Shown in pieces: positions 63,855 through 64,000 of a DNA stretch of 64,000 nucleotides. Both the position numbers and the translations under genes were made by a program. Each line of letters begins with the position of its first letter. Position 1 is the first letter of the stretch. Below the pieces are notes generated by a model. The model did no database searches and was not told the origin of the DNA. It worked only from the letters and a program-made list of their open reading frames with translations. The stretch lies in the NCBI GenBank assembly GCA_964393185.1, contig CAYMSO010000007.1:24278-88277 (forward strand), in the 5' to 3' direction. The DNA is from CAYMSO01 sp964393185. Its GTDB lineage: Bacteria > Patescibacteriota > Dojkabacteria > J137.

Positions 63855-64000
63855 ATGTCACAAAAGACTACAAAAGTAGTAGATAATGACAATAGTAAGG
63901 AATCAGAAGCAATAACCATTAATGTTCAACCATTGCTTTTACCACTTGCTATTCTATTATCTTCACTAATTTTTTCTCTTAGTTTTTTCTTTAGTGTAAA
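63855..64000 (+). CDS. N-terminus of a membrane-anchored protein (cut by window end)
   Basis: 48 codons, ATG 63855. A hydrophilic start (SQKTTKVVDNDNSKESE) and then a membrane segment (LLLPLAILLSSLIFSLSFFF). The remainder lies outside the window. The layout resembles anchored thiol-oxidoreductases (DsbA-like) of related bacteria, but nothing here proves that. Confidence 0.6.
   Translation, partial: MSQKTTKVVDNDNSKESEAITINVQPLLLPLAILLSSLIFSLSFFFSV

Noticed and set aside
1..64000. CRISPR array, prophage module or intact insertion sequence
   Set aside because: No regularly spaced direct repeats, cas genes, phage structural genes or intact transposase were seen on either strand.
1..64000. Recoded UGA, as in Gracilibacteria or Absconditabacteria
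   Set aside because: Several genes end cleanly at UGA with the next gene starting in the overlap, so UGA is a stop codon.

Overview
The window is strongly AT-rich bacterial DNA with standard stop usage (UGA terminates several genes, e.g. at 2754-2756 and 7793-7795). Very few start codons are preceded by a Shine-Dalgarno sequence; most follow A/T-only leaders. Short intergenic gaps, many ATGA overlaps, a divergent SecD/SecF pair, a CPR-style serine hydroxymethyltransferase with a central insertion, and many membrane-anchored proteins without known relatives all suggest a Candidate Phyla Radiation (Patescibacteria) genome. A Dojkabacteria/Microgenomates-like lineage is plausible, but no marker here settles it. 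Recoded-UGA lineages (Gracilibacteria, Absconditabacteria) are excluded.

Layout. 1-1793: an edge-truncated HTH + ImmA/IrrE metallopeptidase and a decayed recombinase-like remnant. 1794-6574: a sugar-phosphate cassette (heptose-7-phosphate-type GHMP kinase, Pol-beta-type nucleotidyltransferase, histidine phosphatase, SIS/GmhA-type isomerase) with arginyl-tRNA synthetase and tRNA-Arg(UCU) inside it. 6836-10266: a nucleoside/queuosine salvage-like run (queuosine nucleotide N-glycosylase family, aldo/keto reductase, two Zn deaminases, S51 peptidase). 10528-18473 (minus): a nucleotidyltransferase-like gene, tRNA-dihydrouridine synthase, then the F-type ATP synthase operon atpB-E-F-A-G-D-C behind a near-consensus promoter, with no delta gene and with an alpha subunit lacking the N-terminal delta-docking segment. 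18672-20617: an unknown protein and tandem ClbS/DfsB-like proteins.

20816-33664: a 3351-residue secreted protein (DUF11/Ig-like modules, three SH3b domains, M23 peptidase, LGFP-like repeat, novel C-terminus) followed by four small membrane-anchored proteins, probably one surface operon. 33666-37654: Ser/Thr kinase, cupin, ABC-F ATPase, CopC-cupredoxin protein. 37814-42508: a signalling island (DUF6766, PAS histidine kinase, DUF892 ferritin-like protein, a 67-aa stand-alone DHp-like protein, two response regulators, a 31-aa Gly/Asn-rich microprotein). 42558-47584: ABC exporter, GIY-YIG protein, zincin, YcaQ-type glycosylase, RIO-type kinase. 47884-52830: unknown proteins around the one-carbon genes folD and glyA.

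53067-53213 can fold into a long 6S-RNA-like rod. 53210-56320: membrane protein, peptidyl-tRNA hydrolase, coiled-coil protein, Xer-type recombinase, zinc ribbon protein. 56386-60136: PLP enzyme, then a translationally coupled methyltransferase / ATP-grasp / NlpC-P60 operon, the best candidate here for an undescribed biosynthetic or wall-modifying pathway. 60177-60322: tRNA-Thr(CGU) with a consensus promoter and flanks extending its acceptor stem to 18 bp. 60469-64000: a pseudo-Fic winged-helix regulator, SecD- and SecF-like proteins and the start of another membrane protein.

All family assignments are from reading the sequence; no database search was run.
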